Source: Diadema setosum (Eukaryota; Echinodermata; Echinoidea; Diadematoida; Diadematidae). From it: a DNA stretch of 64,000 nucleotides. The notes under the pieces were generated by a model. The model ran no database searches. It worked only from the letters and a program-made list of their open reading frames with translations, and had not been told where the DNA came from. A program made the position numbers and the translations under genes. Positions 11,999 to 25,443 of this stretch are shown one piece after another; positions within the stretch are counted from its first letter, which is position 1, and each line of letters starts with the position of its first letter. The stretch lies in the NCBI RefSeq assembly GCF_964275005.1, contig NC_092693.1:29152173-29216172 (forward strand), given 5' to 3'.

Positions 11999-14900
11999 TC
12001 ATTTCTTTGCTATCTTTGGGTAGACTTTGTTTCCAGACCTTGCCATGGGTATGAGTTCCTCCCTGTACTCCATGGGCAGGTATTTCTCAATGTAGATCTG
12101 AAGGGGCTCCTTGTCAGACACTAAGCGTTGTCTACAAACAAACAAACGGAACAAAGAAGACTTGCCTTCACTTACTTCAATAATAATGAATGCACATCAT
12201 TTTGGCAATTAGAATACAATGCATTCATGCACAAAAAAAAAAAGGAAAAGGAAAAAGAAATGGATGATATGATACCATCATGTGCACGGGAGAATGACAC
12301 AAATGCACACAATTCAAGGAATGTGTGCCAGGGAGTGTGACGCGAATGCCGATGAGGCTCATAAATATAGCACGTGCCTCACCTACATTCGCATTGTTTT
12401 CCCAGGGACGCCTTTGTTGAATCGCATCGTTCTCCTAGGCACATGTTGATATTGAGATACTGGAAATCATGTCCATACTCTGACTGATTTTTCTTCTTTT
12501 TTTGCACAGAGACCTGAAGAAATATAGACAGTAACTCATATTTGATTGAAAAATCAGCTGCATGTTCTATCTCAGTGTGATTTCTAAAAGTCGTGCAGTC
12601 TATGACAAGATTATTACATTCCCACGCAAAGTCTATGAAGCAATGTGGTGGCACATTTGTCCTTTGATGAAATCCACTGCCCAAGAATATCATGGCTCCA
12701 GCAGTTTTTGCTTTGTATCTATACTGATCAAATGAAGTACAGCTGTATTGTCGTGGGTGGTTGAAAGAAGTGTGTCTACGTAAACATGTCCATTTCCTAC
12801 AAACTCTACTTTATGGTGATAAATGTGCATATTTTAGAAAGTCATATTTTGTATTTTAGAAAATCACAAGAATCACAAAGGGCTAACAGCAGACAGAAAC
12901 AGCTTGTACTCTAATGAAAGAGTACAAAGAAATCTGTATAACCTCTTCTTTCTTTGTTGTTGTTGTTGTTGTTGTTGTTGTCTTTTTAAAAAAAGAACAT
13001 GTTACCTTTTCATGAGCAGTTCTACATCTGCTTGATCAATGGTATTCCTGCCAGCATGCTTGCAGTAAGCCAGTAAGTCACTGGAGATGTTCTTGAAGTA
13101 CTTGCTAGATCTGGAACACATTCATAAGTAAACAAAAAACTCAAGTTGTGTTTGTTGGAGGGATTAGCAGAGAGGGACATCTACAATCAAAACTGGATTT
13201 ATTTCATTCAAATGTCATGATGTAAATTACAATCAGCAATTGTACATATTGCATATTAGATACTATAATACAATACAACAAGGAAAAGTAGAAATTACGC
13301 GGTGCGTAAAATATGTCCCCGCCGGAAGTAGCATTTAGTAGCAAAATGTACAATATCGGTAAAAAATCAAGGTCAAAGGTCAAAGAAGTCAAAGGTCAAA
13401 ATTCTGTGTAGAAGTTTTGAAGCCCTCACCTAGTGCCATCACAAAAAGCAAACGGAATCGAAATCGGGTTTTGATAGAAATGGCGAAGGAGTAGCATTTT
13501 GTAGCCAATGTACAATATAGATCAAAAATCAAGGTCAAAGGTCAAAGAAGTCAAAGGCCAAAATTCTGTGTAAAAGTTTTGAAGCCCTCACCTAGTGCCA
13601 TCACATAAAGAAAACGGAATCGAAATCGGGTTAGAAATGACAAAGGAGGAGCATTTTGTAGCCAATGTACAATATAGGTCAAAAATCGAGGTCAAAGGTC
13701 AAAGAAGTCCAGGGTCAAAATTCTGTGTAGAAGTTTTGAAGCCCTCACCTACAGACTGTAGTGCCATCACATAAAGCAAACGGAAATGAAACTGGGTTAG
13801 AAATGGCAAAGGAGTAGCATTTTGTAGCAAAATGTACAATGCAGGTCAAAAATCAAGGTCAAAGAAGTCAAGGTCAAAATTCTGTGTGGAAGTTTTGAAG
13901 CCCTCACCTAGTAACATCACATAAAGCACACGGAATCGAAATCGGGTTAGAAATGGCGAAGGAGTAGCATTTTGTAGCAAAATGTACAATATAGGTCAAA
14001 AATCAAGGTCAAAGGTCAAAGAAGTCAAAGGTCAAAATTCTGTGTAGAAGTTTTGAAGCCCTCACCTAGTGCCATCACATAAAGCAAACAGAATCGAAAT
14101 CGGGTTAGAAATGGCGAAGGAGTAGCATTTTGTAGCAAAATGTACAATATAGGTCAAAAATCAAGGTCAAAGGTCAAAGAAGTCAAAGGTCAAAATTCTG
14201 TGTAGAAGTTTTGAAGCCCTCACCTAGGGCCATCACATAAAGCAAACGGAATCGAAATCGGGTTAGAAATGGCGAAGGAGTAGCATTTTGTAGCCAATGT
14301 ACAATATAGGTCAAAAATCAAGGTCAAAGGTCAAAGAAGTCAAAGGTCAAAATTCTGTGTAGAAGTTTTGAAGCCCTCACCTAGTGCCATCACATAAAGC
14401 AAACGGAATCGAAATCGGGTTAGAAATGGCGAAGGAGTAGCATTTTGAAGCAAAATGTACAATATAGGTCAAAGGTCAAGGTCAAAGGTCACAACTGAAT
14501 TTCTGTGTAGAAGTTTCAAAGCTCCCATGTAGTGCTATCATATAAAGCAAACAGAATCAAAATTGGCTCATAAATGACAGAGAAGTAGCAAATTGAACAT
14601 ATTGATCACACACGGACGCACAGACGGACGGACGGACAGACAGAAGCACGGACACACACACGTACGGAGCCCGTTTCATAGTCCCCTGCTCGAACTCGTT
14701 CGGCGGGGACAATTATATCTGTATAGCACTCTTACAAGCTGTAAGTTGTTTTACAGTGCTTTACATCACATTTGTGCAGCTGCTATATAAGCATGTACTC
14801 TACTGTGTGCAAACAACAGCATCAAAAAACCACTATCTGCCTAGATTTATAATTGTATATAATTTAAAGAGAAATTAAGCATAAGAACAATTTACCAGAT

Positions 14901-17900
14901 TAATACAACCATTCACCATTTAAAAAACACAGACTATACCAAAGAGACAGAGGAAACAGGAACTCCCTATCTATTCAGCTGAGAATGGAGGGAGAGTATC
15001 TAATTCTACACTAATGAAAAAATTATGTACAGCAACCAGTAGACCTCTCAAATCAACAACATGTTTGAATGATTGTATCATAGCAGCTTTGTAATGAGCA
15101 AGCAAGATTCTTCACATAGAGCATCTCAAAATTTCATAGGATTCTGTGATGAAAACTACAGAGGTGAGCATACTCACACTTCCTCCACACTCCTGATGGC
15201 GTCTTGGGAGACACGCGCTGTTGAGAAGTGGCTGAAGATGCTCCTCATCAGGCTGCGGGGAAGTGTGGTGGGGGGCTCCTTGGGCATCCTGGGACCCTTG
15301 CCCCCTGGGGGAGGCCGCATCGTCGTCTTGGTCTGATGGAGAGGCTGCCTCTTGGTCCTGCGAATTTTTTAGTGCAATTTTACAAACAGTAAGGGAGAAG
15401 TTTCCCCAAATATAATACAGGAATAGAGTACCAAAGTGATTTCACTGTCTTTTGTTATAGCTTGGGTTAGAATCAGATGCAAGTATGGTAAGCAGCAACA
15501 GCGTTCACAGTCCCAGCTATTCCAGGAGACACAGACACGTTTGCCTAAACTTATCTCAGTCAAGGGAATGTGCACTTTTCATGAAAAATGAGGACTTGTG
15601 AGATTTGTGACTTGACAATTGTCATAGCTTTCTGCCTAAGTGTGCCATCTGGTTTGAGGCAAAGTTATCCCAAACAAGTGGATTTACCAAATGCAAGGAG
15701 ATAATGATACACTCATTAAAAGCTACGTCAGCATTGGACAGTCTGTTAATGTGACATTTTTGAATAACTGTTCAATCTGTTTCAAAAAGTTTCTCTGAGC
15801 TGTGTCTCTCGCTTCAGTGGATTTATCCAATGTGAAGTTCACTTTTTGTAGCCTTCAATGTACATGTACATATAAATGAATGTGGTATCAGCCGAAAATC
15901 TGCTGAAAAAGATCAAACTCTGAATACTCTGGAAATACACGTACAAACACTTATATAAGTTCATGTGTCCTTTTTGCAACACTAAAAATTAAGATTCCTG
16001 TCAAAAGCTGGTACAGTGCACTCCCGTTATAACAAACATGGTTAGAACGAAATTCTGGTTACAACGAAAGAAAAATCCAGGTCGCAAAATTATCGGCTCT
16101 ATGTGTTTTTATCGTTTATTTGTTAGGTTATAACAAAATTTCGATATAATGAAAGAAAATTACCGGTCCCGAGGACTTCGTTATAACTGGAGTCCGTTGT
16201 ATATTGTAGGGGCAAGTAATTCAGATCTTACCTCAGATTAATAAAACTGAAAACTTCTTTATGATGGAGGAAGAAACAGTGCTAGAGATTTCAAGTGAAT
16301 TTATTCAGCCCCCGAAAAAAGTCCAACCGTTATTCTCGGTACAAAGGGGGAGCCTATTCTTGAGTAACATAGGGATAGTTTTCATTTCTTTTTCAAAAAC
16401 TCTGAGGTATATCATCACAAGATATCCTACTCACTGTTGAGAGACTTTACTCTTCAACCATGCATAATTTTGTGATGTTCGGAAATGGCTTTTAAGACTT
16501 TAAAAAGAATTTTAATCCATCATGTACCAGAAACACATTTCTGTGATTTGATGTTGCATTTTGTCATGATAATTGCTGCTCATTTCCACTTATCACAGCA
16601 GATTTTCAGCTGATATGGCATTCATTTATATGTACATGTACATTGAAGGCGACAAACTTCATGTTTGCTTATGAGGAAAAGAATCATCAAACACTTTACT
16701 CACGGATGAGGGGCTTGCCTGAAAGCAGCCGGAGTCTTGGCAGCGGGCGTGGTCCGTCTCCCGGTTGCTCTGAGATGAGGTGTCCTGAGTGGTGATGAGA
16801 TGCTTGCTCTGGAGCTGAATAGGAAGATATTGTTTATTAACAAATCACTTTTCAAAAACATGGCATCCTTCACACCTATCCCATGCTAAATGCCCCATTC
16901 ATACACACAATCATCAGAACTTTCTTAATATGTTTTGTCTCATACCACTAAAACTTCTCCTAATTTGGTACAAGGGTATTTTACGCATATCATCTGCTTT
17001 TCTTTGGAATGGAAATCTTTCCTGTATTACTAACATCCAGAAATGGCTTTCGTGAAAATGTATTTTCAAGCACAGTTCATGAAAGAGTAGTATCTAAAAC
17101 AATAAAGTTCACCCAGATTAGAGAAACTTGTAGGAAGGTGACATAGAATGATGGCAAAGAAATTGTACAAGAATAAGTCAGACGAGTTGCAGAGCTGGTG
17201 GAAGGGGTGCCTTTGATTTTCACATAGGAAGAGACAAATAAATTACATTAAGAAGACAACCTCTTACTGATACAGGCAACTCCTGTTATAATGAAGTCCT
17301 TGGGACAACTAGTTTTCTTTTGTTATACTGACATTCCATTAAAGCTGAACAGTAAAATATATAAAGATATCGACATGCTGACTCTATGACCAGAATTTTT
17401 TACTTCATCATAACAAGAATTCTGTTATTTAACTGTGCTTGTTATAATGGCAGTGCACGGCAACATTGACTCACCCTTTCTTTTTAACACTCTCCACATG
17501 GGCGGGCTGGGTTGGGGCAACCACATCAGCATCCTCAAAGAATTCCCTGCTGTCATCACGGACATCCATGTCCTCCTGATCTTCATCGACGTCTTCATCC
17601 TCTCCTCGGCTGCTGTCTCTGCCGATCCTCTCTGCTGGCCCCTCTTCCTCCTCCTCCTCTGTCCCCTCCACAGCATCCTCTTCACCCATTCTATCATCAA
17701 CAGTTCCTTCACCCTCTTCCCTCCTGCTTGCACTCCCTGACTGTCTGACGCCTTCTTCTTCGTCGTCTCCAGTTGTGTCGGCGCTGGACGAGGAGTGGGC
17801 CCGCACGGTGTCCTGACTGACTTGCATCATCAGCGAGTCTCCCTCGTTGGACAGAAAGCTTTGATGCAACACTGAAGCAAGGAAACAGACCACAGAGAAG

Positions 17901-18261
17901 ATGCTACATTCAAACAAAGATGTCAAATGACCACAAAAATATAAATCCTTAATCAGAAACAACTGTCAAAGGTCCATTGTGGCGCTCTTGACACATCCTG
18001 CTACACACACACTTCTGTGTTAAAAAACTGTACAGATTTGTACAATCAGGATCAATATCTTATCCTTTTTTACTAATGGCCAATGAAATAGCATTGATGT
18101 TGCTAGGGATGTTGAAATACTTCGAAACACAAGTACAGGAGAGTCCTGTTATCATGAGGTTGGATACCATATCTGCTCCAAAAAAGATAAACTTTACATG
18201 TTAACAAATGATTCAAAGTTTCTTTTATTGTGATTGATATACATATATATATACATATATT

Positions 18262-18329
<68 letters not shown>

Positions 18330-21300
18330 GGGGAGGGGGCAACTAAAACAAAAGAATCTGTGCAAAGGAAAGTTTGTGGCCCGAACCAAACAGTGGGTAA
18401 AATTGTACCAAGTCAAAACCAGCAAAACACCGTTGAATACCTGGTAACCACCCTACACGTATAAAGTTGTCTGCATTATTGCTGCCTGCTTGCAGTAAGT
18501 GATTACCCCCAGTTATACTTCTGCTGAGCCCTGGACATGGCTGCCATTGAGGTGTCATAAATTACAAAAATTTATGCCTCTTATGTCTGCTCAGTCTGTC
18601 CCTTCACTCGGCCTCACCTTGCGTGCTGGTGGACGGTACCTGGAGAGAGGAGTCCTGGAGGAGTGACCGCCTGCTGCTCCGACGTCGACCAGATGGGGTG
18701 TGACCCAGCCCCGAAGTCTCACCTTGGTCCCTGGTGGTTGAGTCGGGGCGGGGCTTGGGAGAACAATGATAGACAGTGACGAGTCCTTCAAGTGAATCTT
18801 TCATTTTGGAAAAAACAAACCAACCACACCTGGCAGCCCGATCTAATGATTCCACACTAAGTAAGATATTGCTATGACTTAAATGGAAACTGTCATGTAA
18901 TGATATTTCTGTTCATTTCAAGTGCTAAGCAAGCAAAGGCTAAAACAAAAACAAAACAAAACAAAAAACAACACAGTGAAGTACATTGTACTATGACTCC
19001 AAATGCTACACTGAATGGCCAACAGGCTACCATATTGAATGATTAATGGACAATGAAATATAACCCTTTAAACTTCTCCTTTATAAGGAAAGTTGTAGTT
19101 CCACAGCAGCTTCTGACGAATTGCCACCTGTTTTTAACATACAAGTTCCATCAAACTAGCAATACTTCACACATCAAATATGCTTCAAAATGTATTTGCA
19201 GCACAAAAGCAGTCACCATAATCATCTGCTAAAGCCCTGACAATTTGAGGGCACAGATCAAATCAAACGGCTACGACAAGAAAGAAGAGGGAAAGATTTC
19301 CATCTAAATGCATGACATTGTGTTATTACCAGCTGTAAATGGACATGGTGGTGGTGCACTGTACTGAAATATTTATGTAGTGCTTGAATTTAAAAGATTA
19401 CTACACACCAAATTTGCTGTGACCTAGCTCATGCACTTCTACTCAAAGCTCCTCTCCATTAATTGACAAGAAGAGATGATGCTTGCTCAAAATGTTGCAC
19501 AAATCATGAAGAACAAAATGCATCTTTCGGTAATGGTTCGGTAAAATGAATGTTCTATTGTGAATGACCTACCAGGGACAGCTGAGAGGGATCTTCTGCG
19601 ATACTTTCAAGGAGCACCCTGTCCGCCGTGGTTTCCCGCTCTCCTTCTTCCTCTCTCTGCTCCATCCTGTCTTCCTCCTCCTCTTCCTGGGTCAACCTCT
19701 CCCTCACTCTGGAGGCAAACTCCTCCCTGTCAATGGCACGGCGACGCCTAGGGCGGGGACCTTCATCTCGGCGGGGGCGGGCAAATCGATAGGCCACGTC
19801 CGAGACTGGCAAATCAGATGACGTGCTGCTACTGTTGAACAGTAATGAGTGACAATTATGGATCTTTGTGTTTTTCTTTTGCACTTTTAAAAATAAAATA
19901 GCACATAATATGAACCGCACTTGACATCAAGAATTGTCTCTTACTATGAAAACGGCATTTCAGAGTGTAAATTTCAGATGTGTCGGAACAAAAAAATGAA
20001 GATGTTTCAAGAGTATTGAAAGATTAAATCTGAACAAACTGCCAAGTAAACAAAAAATGTATGAAAATGAAATACAGTATCTATGTCTTCTGTGACAACT
20101 GCATGTCACAAATAGTTTTCGAGTTTCACTTCAGCATTAATTCTTTCATACAATACAGCTTCTAAAATGATGGATATCTGATTAAGTAAAAAGCCAATCA
20201 TAACTCGGAATAACAACATTGGCATATTGCTTTGAAGGCTTGTTCATACCTCTCTGCTTGAGCTTGGATATCATTTCTGCTGCGCACAGATGGTGTCGGT
20301 TGCTTCAAAGGAGAAGATACTCTTGGTTTTGCATGAATAGCTGGAGTCTGAACATCAGCTGAAAATACAAATAATAAAATAGATCAAGATATTACGAAAG
20401 CAGAGGAGTGAAGATATGCTATGAAAGATCTTTATCAGTTGTCTCCCTCTGTACAAATGTATTTTTCACAAACATGACGGAAAAAGGAACCAGTGGGAGT
20501 CTGTCTTGGCCTACACAAAATCAAAATAACAATGTCAGAATTTCAGAGCCTGGGTTTTTGTTCCAAGTTCATTGTGTCACTGCCGGCAACCAGGGATAGC
20601 CTGGTGGTACTGTCATAACCCGGAAAGCAGTAGATAACACGTTCGATTTCTCACTGGTTCCTTTTTGAGACACTCGGCATTTCTTGTTTTACAGTAAGTC
20701 ATCTTTGTTCATAGTTTGAAAAGAAAAAAATAACTTTCCCCAACAAAGAAAAAATATGAGACCATAAAAGAATTTTGATATCAACAATGGTTGGTGTTAG
20801 TGACAGGTACAAATACATGACCTTGCAGAGACTCAAAACTGTGCACATGTACATCTGAGAAAATAAAGAGACAATCATTAAAGGCACATGGTCCCAGTGG
20901 TTTTGTCAAATGTGTAAGCGGGCGCACGGCGCAAGTTTCCTATAGAGACCTACGCTATCGACTCCTCTTTAGCGCTTATGCTGTGACCCATTTCCCTGAG
21001 TCCGAAGAAGTCCGATCCACATAGTGGTCCAATCACAGTTTGGCTCATGATTCGGCTGAGGGGGATGACAGCTTTAGCAAACTTCTTTTGTGATGTCATA
21101 ATAAGAAGCACATATGCACGCACCCTGGCATTACTACAGACTGCGTGATGCGCAGAGAAGACAACGAATTAGGCAACGTTACCTAGCAACACCTACGCGA
21201 TTTACTCTAGATGACAGCTCAACTTCGGCAATTTTTGTATCAATGCTTATGGTGATCAGCAGTATCATCAACAGCGCCCTCTACACTACCGGGAACTATG

Positions 21301-22703
21301 CGCCTTTAAAAGAACAGTTTTATTTTTTTGTTCAAAACATGCACATGACAAAAATGGCTACAAACTTTCATCAGAAGTAGGAAAGGAGGGAAAGAGATGA
21401 ATCTGACAAAATCAACAAGCTCCACAGATACAGAAGATTGCCTGACAAGCAACATTTAAGCATAATGATCCTCTTACCAGCTTGGAGGAAACCAGTGATC
21501 AAGCCCCTGGGGGTGGGGTCACTCCCTCCAGGAGTTGCCAGAGTCTCCAGCCGAGTCATGCGGCGTGATGAGCGGGCAGACCGCGGCAGGGTGCCCGGAG
21601 TCCTTGACCGCCTCTGCTGGGCTGAAGCTGGGATTGGTGCCGGCGATGCTGCGCTCGGGCCAGGGGTGACTCTCGCTCTCTTTCTCGGGGACTGGCGAAT
21701 GGTTTGGGCAGTGTCCAGGAAACCCTGAATCTGTGACAATTCAGAGAATGAGTTATAAACTTATACTAGAGAGCAAATTTTCAAATTAGAATTGTGACCA
21801 TTCAATAAATTTCATTTCTCCTTCAACAAATCTGAAGCCACAACACACATTGATGTACATGTACACGTGTACAATGTCTGCTCAAACAAGCTATCTGATG
21901 ATCCACAGACAAACCTACCATTTGGCATACAGTACATGTAGGCATTGATTCAATCCACTGCAATGTACGTAGCATTATCTTGATACCCAGGAAATTGCAT
22001 TCTACTTATACCCACTTCTGGGAGAGTCACATTAGACGTTTACCCATTGCACACAAGACACACAACAAAAGAGGGGGCAGCTACAGAGTGTATTTGGGAG
22101 TAATAACACATGTTAAAATTGAATAGGCTAAGCTTCCAGCAACACAGCTGGGCATACTTACCTATTGTCAAATGCTTTATCTACTGTCAAATGAGAAGCC
22201 TGACTGATGATCAAAATGTTTTCAATGTGCAATTAAAAAGCCAAAATATAATATAAGGTATGATTTTCATATCCCATGAGGACATGCTTACTTATGATTT
22301 TATTCAAATGAATTGTCTAGTACCAGTATCTAGGAATGATGCTGTCTATTATTATGATATCAGAGGGTTAACTACCGGAATAATGCCTAACATTTCTTTA
22401 TTTGTCTTCATCTTCACTCATAAATGTGTTGTCTTCAAATATTGAAAGGGTGTTTAAGCAACATAAAAGCTAGTCCCTCCTGACAAATCATTCATATCAT
22501 TCATTTTGTTTGTGTCACATTGTTTGTTTGTTTGTTTGTCTGTTTGCGTGTGTGTGTGTGTATGTGTGTGTTTGATAACAGAAGATAACAAATCTAATCC
22601 TTGGCAGTAAGTGCAACATTTCACCTTTCCTTTTCACTGTGGAAACAGTTTTGGTGCATTTAAGTAACTTATTTACCAGAGTCCTTGGTGTGAAATCCTC
22701 CAT
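11999..22703 (-). CDS. CENPT: Centromere protein T, histone-fold kinetochore protein
   Basis: CENP-T is the constitutive-centromere protein linking centromeric chromatin to the NDC80 microtubule coupler, with a C-terminal histone fold that pairs with CENP-W. Minus-strand coding exons, 5' to 3': 22703-22677, 21730-21478, 20358-20250, 19831-19573, 18753-18618, 17871-17475, 16814-16704, 15357-15178, 13110-13006, 12131-11999. All junctions keep frame: 1710 bases, 569 residues plus stop (human about 561). The start MEDFTPRTL matches the conserved N-terminal TPRTLL motif, and a second TPRGL motif is at residues 82-86. The middle is low-complexity, with a Glu/Asp-rich block in the 17475-17871 exon. 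The histone fold runs from about residue 463 (LPRSLMRSIFSHF) through YCKHAGRNTIDQADVELLMKR to the C-terminal LPMEYREELIPMARSGN, which closely resembles the vertebrate C-terminus. Middle exons are less certain than both ends. Confidence 0.9.
12955..12980. repeat. (TTG)n microsatellite
   Basis: About eight TTG/TGT units lie in the CENPT intron between the last two exons, 26 bases from the donor side of the 13006-13110 exon. Confidence 0.9.
13315..14710 (+). mobile_element. Pearl/Helentron-like non-autonomous element with internal 158-bp repeats
   Basis: It is bounded by an inverted pair, GTCCCCGCCGGA (13315) and TTCGGCGGGGAC (ending 14710). Inside are seven clear and one degraded direct repeats of 157-162 bases, then an ACGG-rich microsatellite (14620-14645) and a terminal hairpin (GTCCCCTGCTCGAAC / GTTCGGCGGGGAC). 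The order short inverted end, core repeats of about 160 bases, ACGG microsatellite, 3' hairpin is that of pearl-type elements, later grouped with Helentron-associated elements. It lies in the CENPT intron between 13110 and 15178. Confidence 0.75.
13330..14590 (+). repeat. 158-bp tandem repeat array (about 8 units)
   Basis: The landmark GAAGCCCTCAC recurs at 13419, 13581, 13738, 13897, 14055, 14213 and 14370 (spacings 162, 157, 159, 158, 158, 157), with a degraded unit near 14515. Most units contain TCAAGGTCA and AGGTCAAAGGTCA. Confidence 0.95.
16014..16199. mobile_element. Tigger/pogo-like MITE
   Basis: It is flanked by TA on both sides. Inverted termini are CAGTGCACTCCCGTTATAAC and GTTATAACTGGAGTCCGTTG. 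The 186-base length, CAG start and TA duplication fit a non-autonomous pogo/Tigger element. It lies in a CENPT intron. Confidence 0.75.
17273..17455. mobile_element. Diverged Tigger-like MITE
   Basis: It starts after TA with CAGGCAACTCCTGTTATAAT and ends in CTTGTTATAATGGCAGTGC, a decayed inverted pair resembling the 16014 and 31429 elements. It lies 20 bases from the donor side of the CENPT acidic exon. Confidence 0.5.
18261..18322. repeat. (TTTC)n microsatellite
   Basis: Fifteen or so TTTC units lie in the CENPT intron between 17871 and 18618. ORFs called across it are artefacts. Confidence 0.97.
20592..20668 (+). repeat. Possible tRNA-derived SINE head
   Basis: TAGCCTGGTGGT resembles a pol III A box, and CACGTTCGATTTC about 40 bases later resembles a B box. 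The spacing suits a tRNA-type promoter, but the fold is poor and no tail is evident. Confidence 0.35.
20878..21309. mobile_element. T2/Kolobok-like MITE, family C
   Basis: TTAA flanks lie at 20878-20881 and 21306-21309, with inverted termini AGGCACATGGTCCC and GGGAACTATGCGCCT. It is GC-rich against its surroundings and lies in the CENPT intron between 20358 and 21478. No transposase frame is seen. Confidence 0.75.
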
Positions 22704-22754
22704 GGTTGAGAGGGATCGTCAACTTCGTCTTCGCACAGATGCCATATCACTTTA
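22704..22754 (-). promoter_or_regulatory. CENPT 5' UTR segment with a uORF
   Basis: A 3' splice site (TTTATTTCAG on the minus strand) precedes 22754, so this is the 5' UTR part of the first coding exon. It holds an eight-codon uORF (ATG at 22745, stop at 22719) ending 16 bases before the main ATG at 22703. Such a uORF could lower or tune CENPT translation. That effect is inference. Confidence 0.5.
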
Positions 22755-23765
22755 CTGAAATAAACATGTATGCAATTAATCATTGTGAGAATTTAATCTA
22801 GCCTTTTATCATTCCATTGGCACAATCAATTCAATCTTTAAAAAACAAAATTAAAGATCTTGATTTGACATTGGCACTGTACTGGATACTTCTAGCATGC
22901 AGACATAGCACTTCAGGCAGTATGTCTACTGCTATAAATCAATTATGTAATCTCAGTAATTTGTCACAGCCACAAGTATTGAAGTATGATGACCTCATTC
23001 TAGCATAGAAGTAGAAAACCATTTGAATAATCAGTGAGCGGTGATACAATAATGGAGAGCAATAATCATGTACTACTACAAAACAGTCAGTATCATCAGA
23101 TCATTGCATTGCGCCATTGGTATTATGACAGTAATGCAAACAAAGATTTCCAGGAGATTTCCATCCAAAATACTTGGCATCTAACGTTAATAATATTCTC
23201 CCAAGGTTAACGAACTGCACAAATAGAAAGTGTCTACATGTAGCTATAAATTGCTAAACTGTAAACACATCATGACAATGCAAATACTTGCAAGTTGTAA
23301 CACGTTAGCACTTGAGTCGAGTTGAATGGTCCTGTTGTGTTAGAAAGGGCAAGAGTCTAAGAGAAAGGTTCTCAACTTAACCCCGCATCCCCGGGCCGCT
23401 GTAACCAGACATACAGTCTCTCAGCTGTCTCTCACGATGGCCCAGTGTCCGTTATGTGGAATGTGGGCCCTAGAGACAGAATAGCAGTAGCAGCAGCCGG
23501 ACGACACTGTACTACTAAACTAGCTACGGCTACGCCTTGCTTGTCACCACTGCGTACCCCAGCCCTAGCAATAGCCTGCAAGCAAAGCGGGGATGCGATG
23601 GGCATATGATAGGGTTCCTCCCCGCCGGAGGAAGGCGGGTAAAAAGCCATCGCATCGGATCATGGTTACCAATCGCTTACATTATGATTATGGTTACATT
23701 ACAAAGCAAAACAGGACCATGATAGAAGTAGCTACAATGTCGCCTTTCATCAATATCAGACTTAC

Positions 23766-23900
23766 CATATGCCTGCCGGAAAAAATGAAAAACCAGAAAA
23801 TCTGACTCTGTTACTAATTTAGTTTAGCCCAGCTAGCTGCTCATTTCACGCACGTAACTACACGTATCGTATGCATACTCCTCTAACTCTGTGTACAATT
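23766..23900 (-). other. Possible non-coding first exon of CENPT
   Basis: A strong minus-strand donor (ATATG|GTAAGT) lies at 23764-23766, upstream of the acceptor at 22754. The 5' boundary is a guess, since no TATA or initiator is clear. Only transcript data can confirm it. Confidence 0.3.
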
Positions 23901-24025
23901 CACATGCACAGAACTCGATAGTGGTCTTTACAATATGGTACAACTTCGGAGTTCCCGCATTTCGCCCTTGTCATAGAGGGCGCTGTCTGCAATCTCTTTT
24001 CTCTCGTAAGTTTCTGGGGCCAACA

Positions 24026-24220
24026 GTTTCATAAAGAGTTGCGATTGATCTTATGCTCGATTTATTGAGCGTAAGTTCTTGAATAGAGCCTAAGTTCAGT
24101 ATTGAGCGTAGGTCATGTTTCATAAAGACACTTAGGCTTGATTTCAAGAAAAGGTCAAGCGTAACTTTCAATAGACTAAGCGTTACTTCCGACGATCAAT
24201 CGCAAAGTTGTTTATGAAAC
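24026..24220. mobile_element. Foldback element
   Basis: The left end GTTTCATAAAGAGTTGCGAT pairs with the right end ATCGCAAAGTTGTTTATGAAAC. It is in the CENPT-SF3B3 intergenic space. Confidence 0.7.
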
Positions 24221-25443
24221 GCAATTTGCGATTGACTGGTCTGTCCATGGATGTGCATCGCACACTGATCATCGAGCTCGCGATCAGGAGTTTCCTTCAT
24301 TACTATTCTTTTTTTCTAATGATAATCTAATGTATATAATTATATAGTTGATGTAAAGCACGAGAAAAAAATGCAAATATTATTTCAACTAAATAATAGG
24401 TATATTCTCTTCGATTGTGTCATGGGGAGGGACAATAATTCATAATTTTATATCTTCCCCTACTATTTTGGCTTTAGATTTTTCTCGAAAAAAGAAGAAG
24501 AATTTATTAATATAGGCCTAATGTGAAGGTGTTTCTTTTTTTATTGAGTAAAATTGTATGTATTTTTGTATCGATGATCTCGTTCTTTATGATTGAATAG
24601 TTTCATGTATTATGAACGAACATTTTTTTTTTTCTAATGATAATCATTAAAAATAATGATAATAGCATGCAAGAGGAATGAAAGAAACTATGATTTAGCC
24701 TTTGGACAGTTTGAGGCAAGTTATGTCTGTTCGACATTTATTCTTTCAGACAGGGAAAAAAGTGTGTGCGAATCATATTCCTGTGACAACACTACGAATA
24801 TCGGCGTATTGACTACACTAGGGGGAAAAAACACAAAACCTATGAGTGTCCTATATAGGAATCATTCTGGAAGGGCGCGAAATGCTGCGGAAATGATTAT
24901 TGATCGTATACAAGAGAGTGTAGCGGACACAGCACCAGGAGTTGAAAATCATGGACCAGGACAATCAAGATGACTTTCCGGCAACCATTAGATGTGCGGA
25001 CAACACGAGGAAATAAAGCAAGACGTCTTCAAATTCCATGGGATTTTTCTCGTCATATCTGGCTCCTCCTCCTCCACCTCCTCATGGGCACTAATCTATA
25101 ACTAGCCTTGGAATAGTCAGGCATCAGGGCATCCGTCATCACCTCCGCACGGCGCCGCCTCGTTCGAAGTCAGTGTTGCTGGTTCCTGTGTCTATATGAG
25201 ACGTAACTGTAAATGTCAGTCATATATTGATTAGTTCAAAAATGTGTGATAAATCTTTTAGTGAATGAAACGACTGTGTGAAGCAGGCTTTCTCTACACT
25301 GAATACAAACTTCGCAGGAGCTGGACTCTTGGTGGTGGTCTGCTTTTATTCTTCTTCTTTGTGGAAGCTGTGGACAAAGAATCTACGATCTTCGGATTTG
25401 TCCCAGACCCCAGGGAATGTTGACTTTCGCCGGTTCATCATCA

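Noticed and set aside
24656..24973. 105-codon intergenic ORF
   Set aside because: No domain, no splice context and ordinary intergenic composition.
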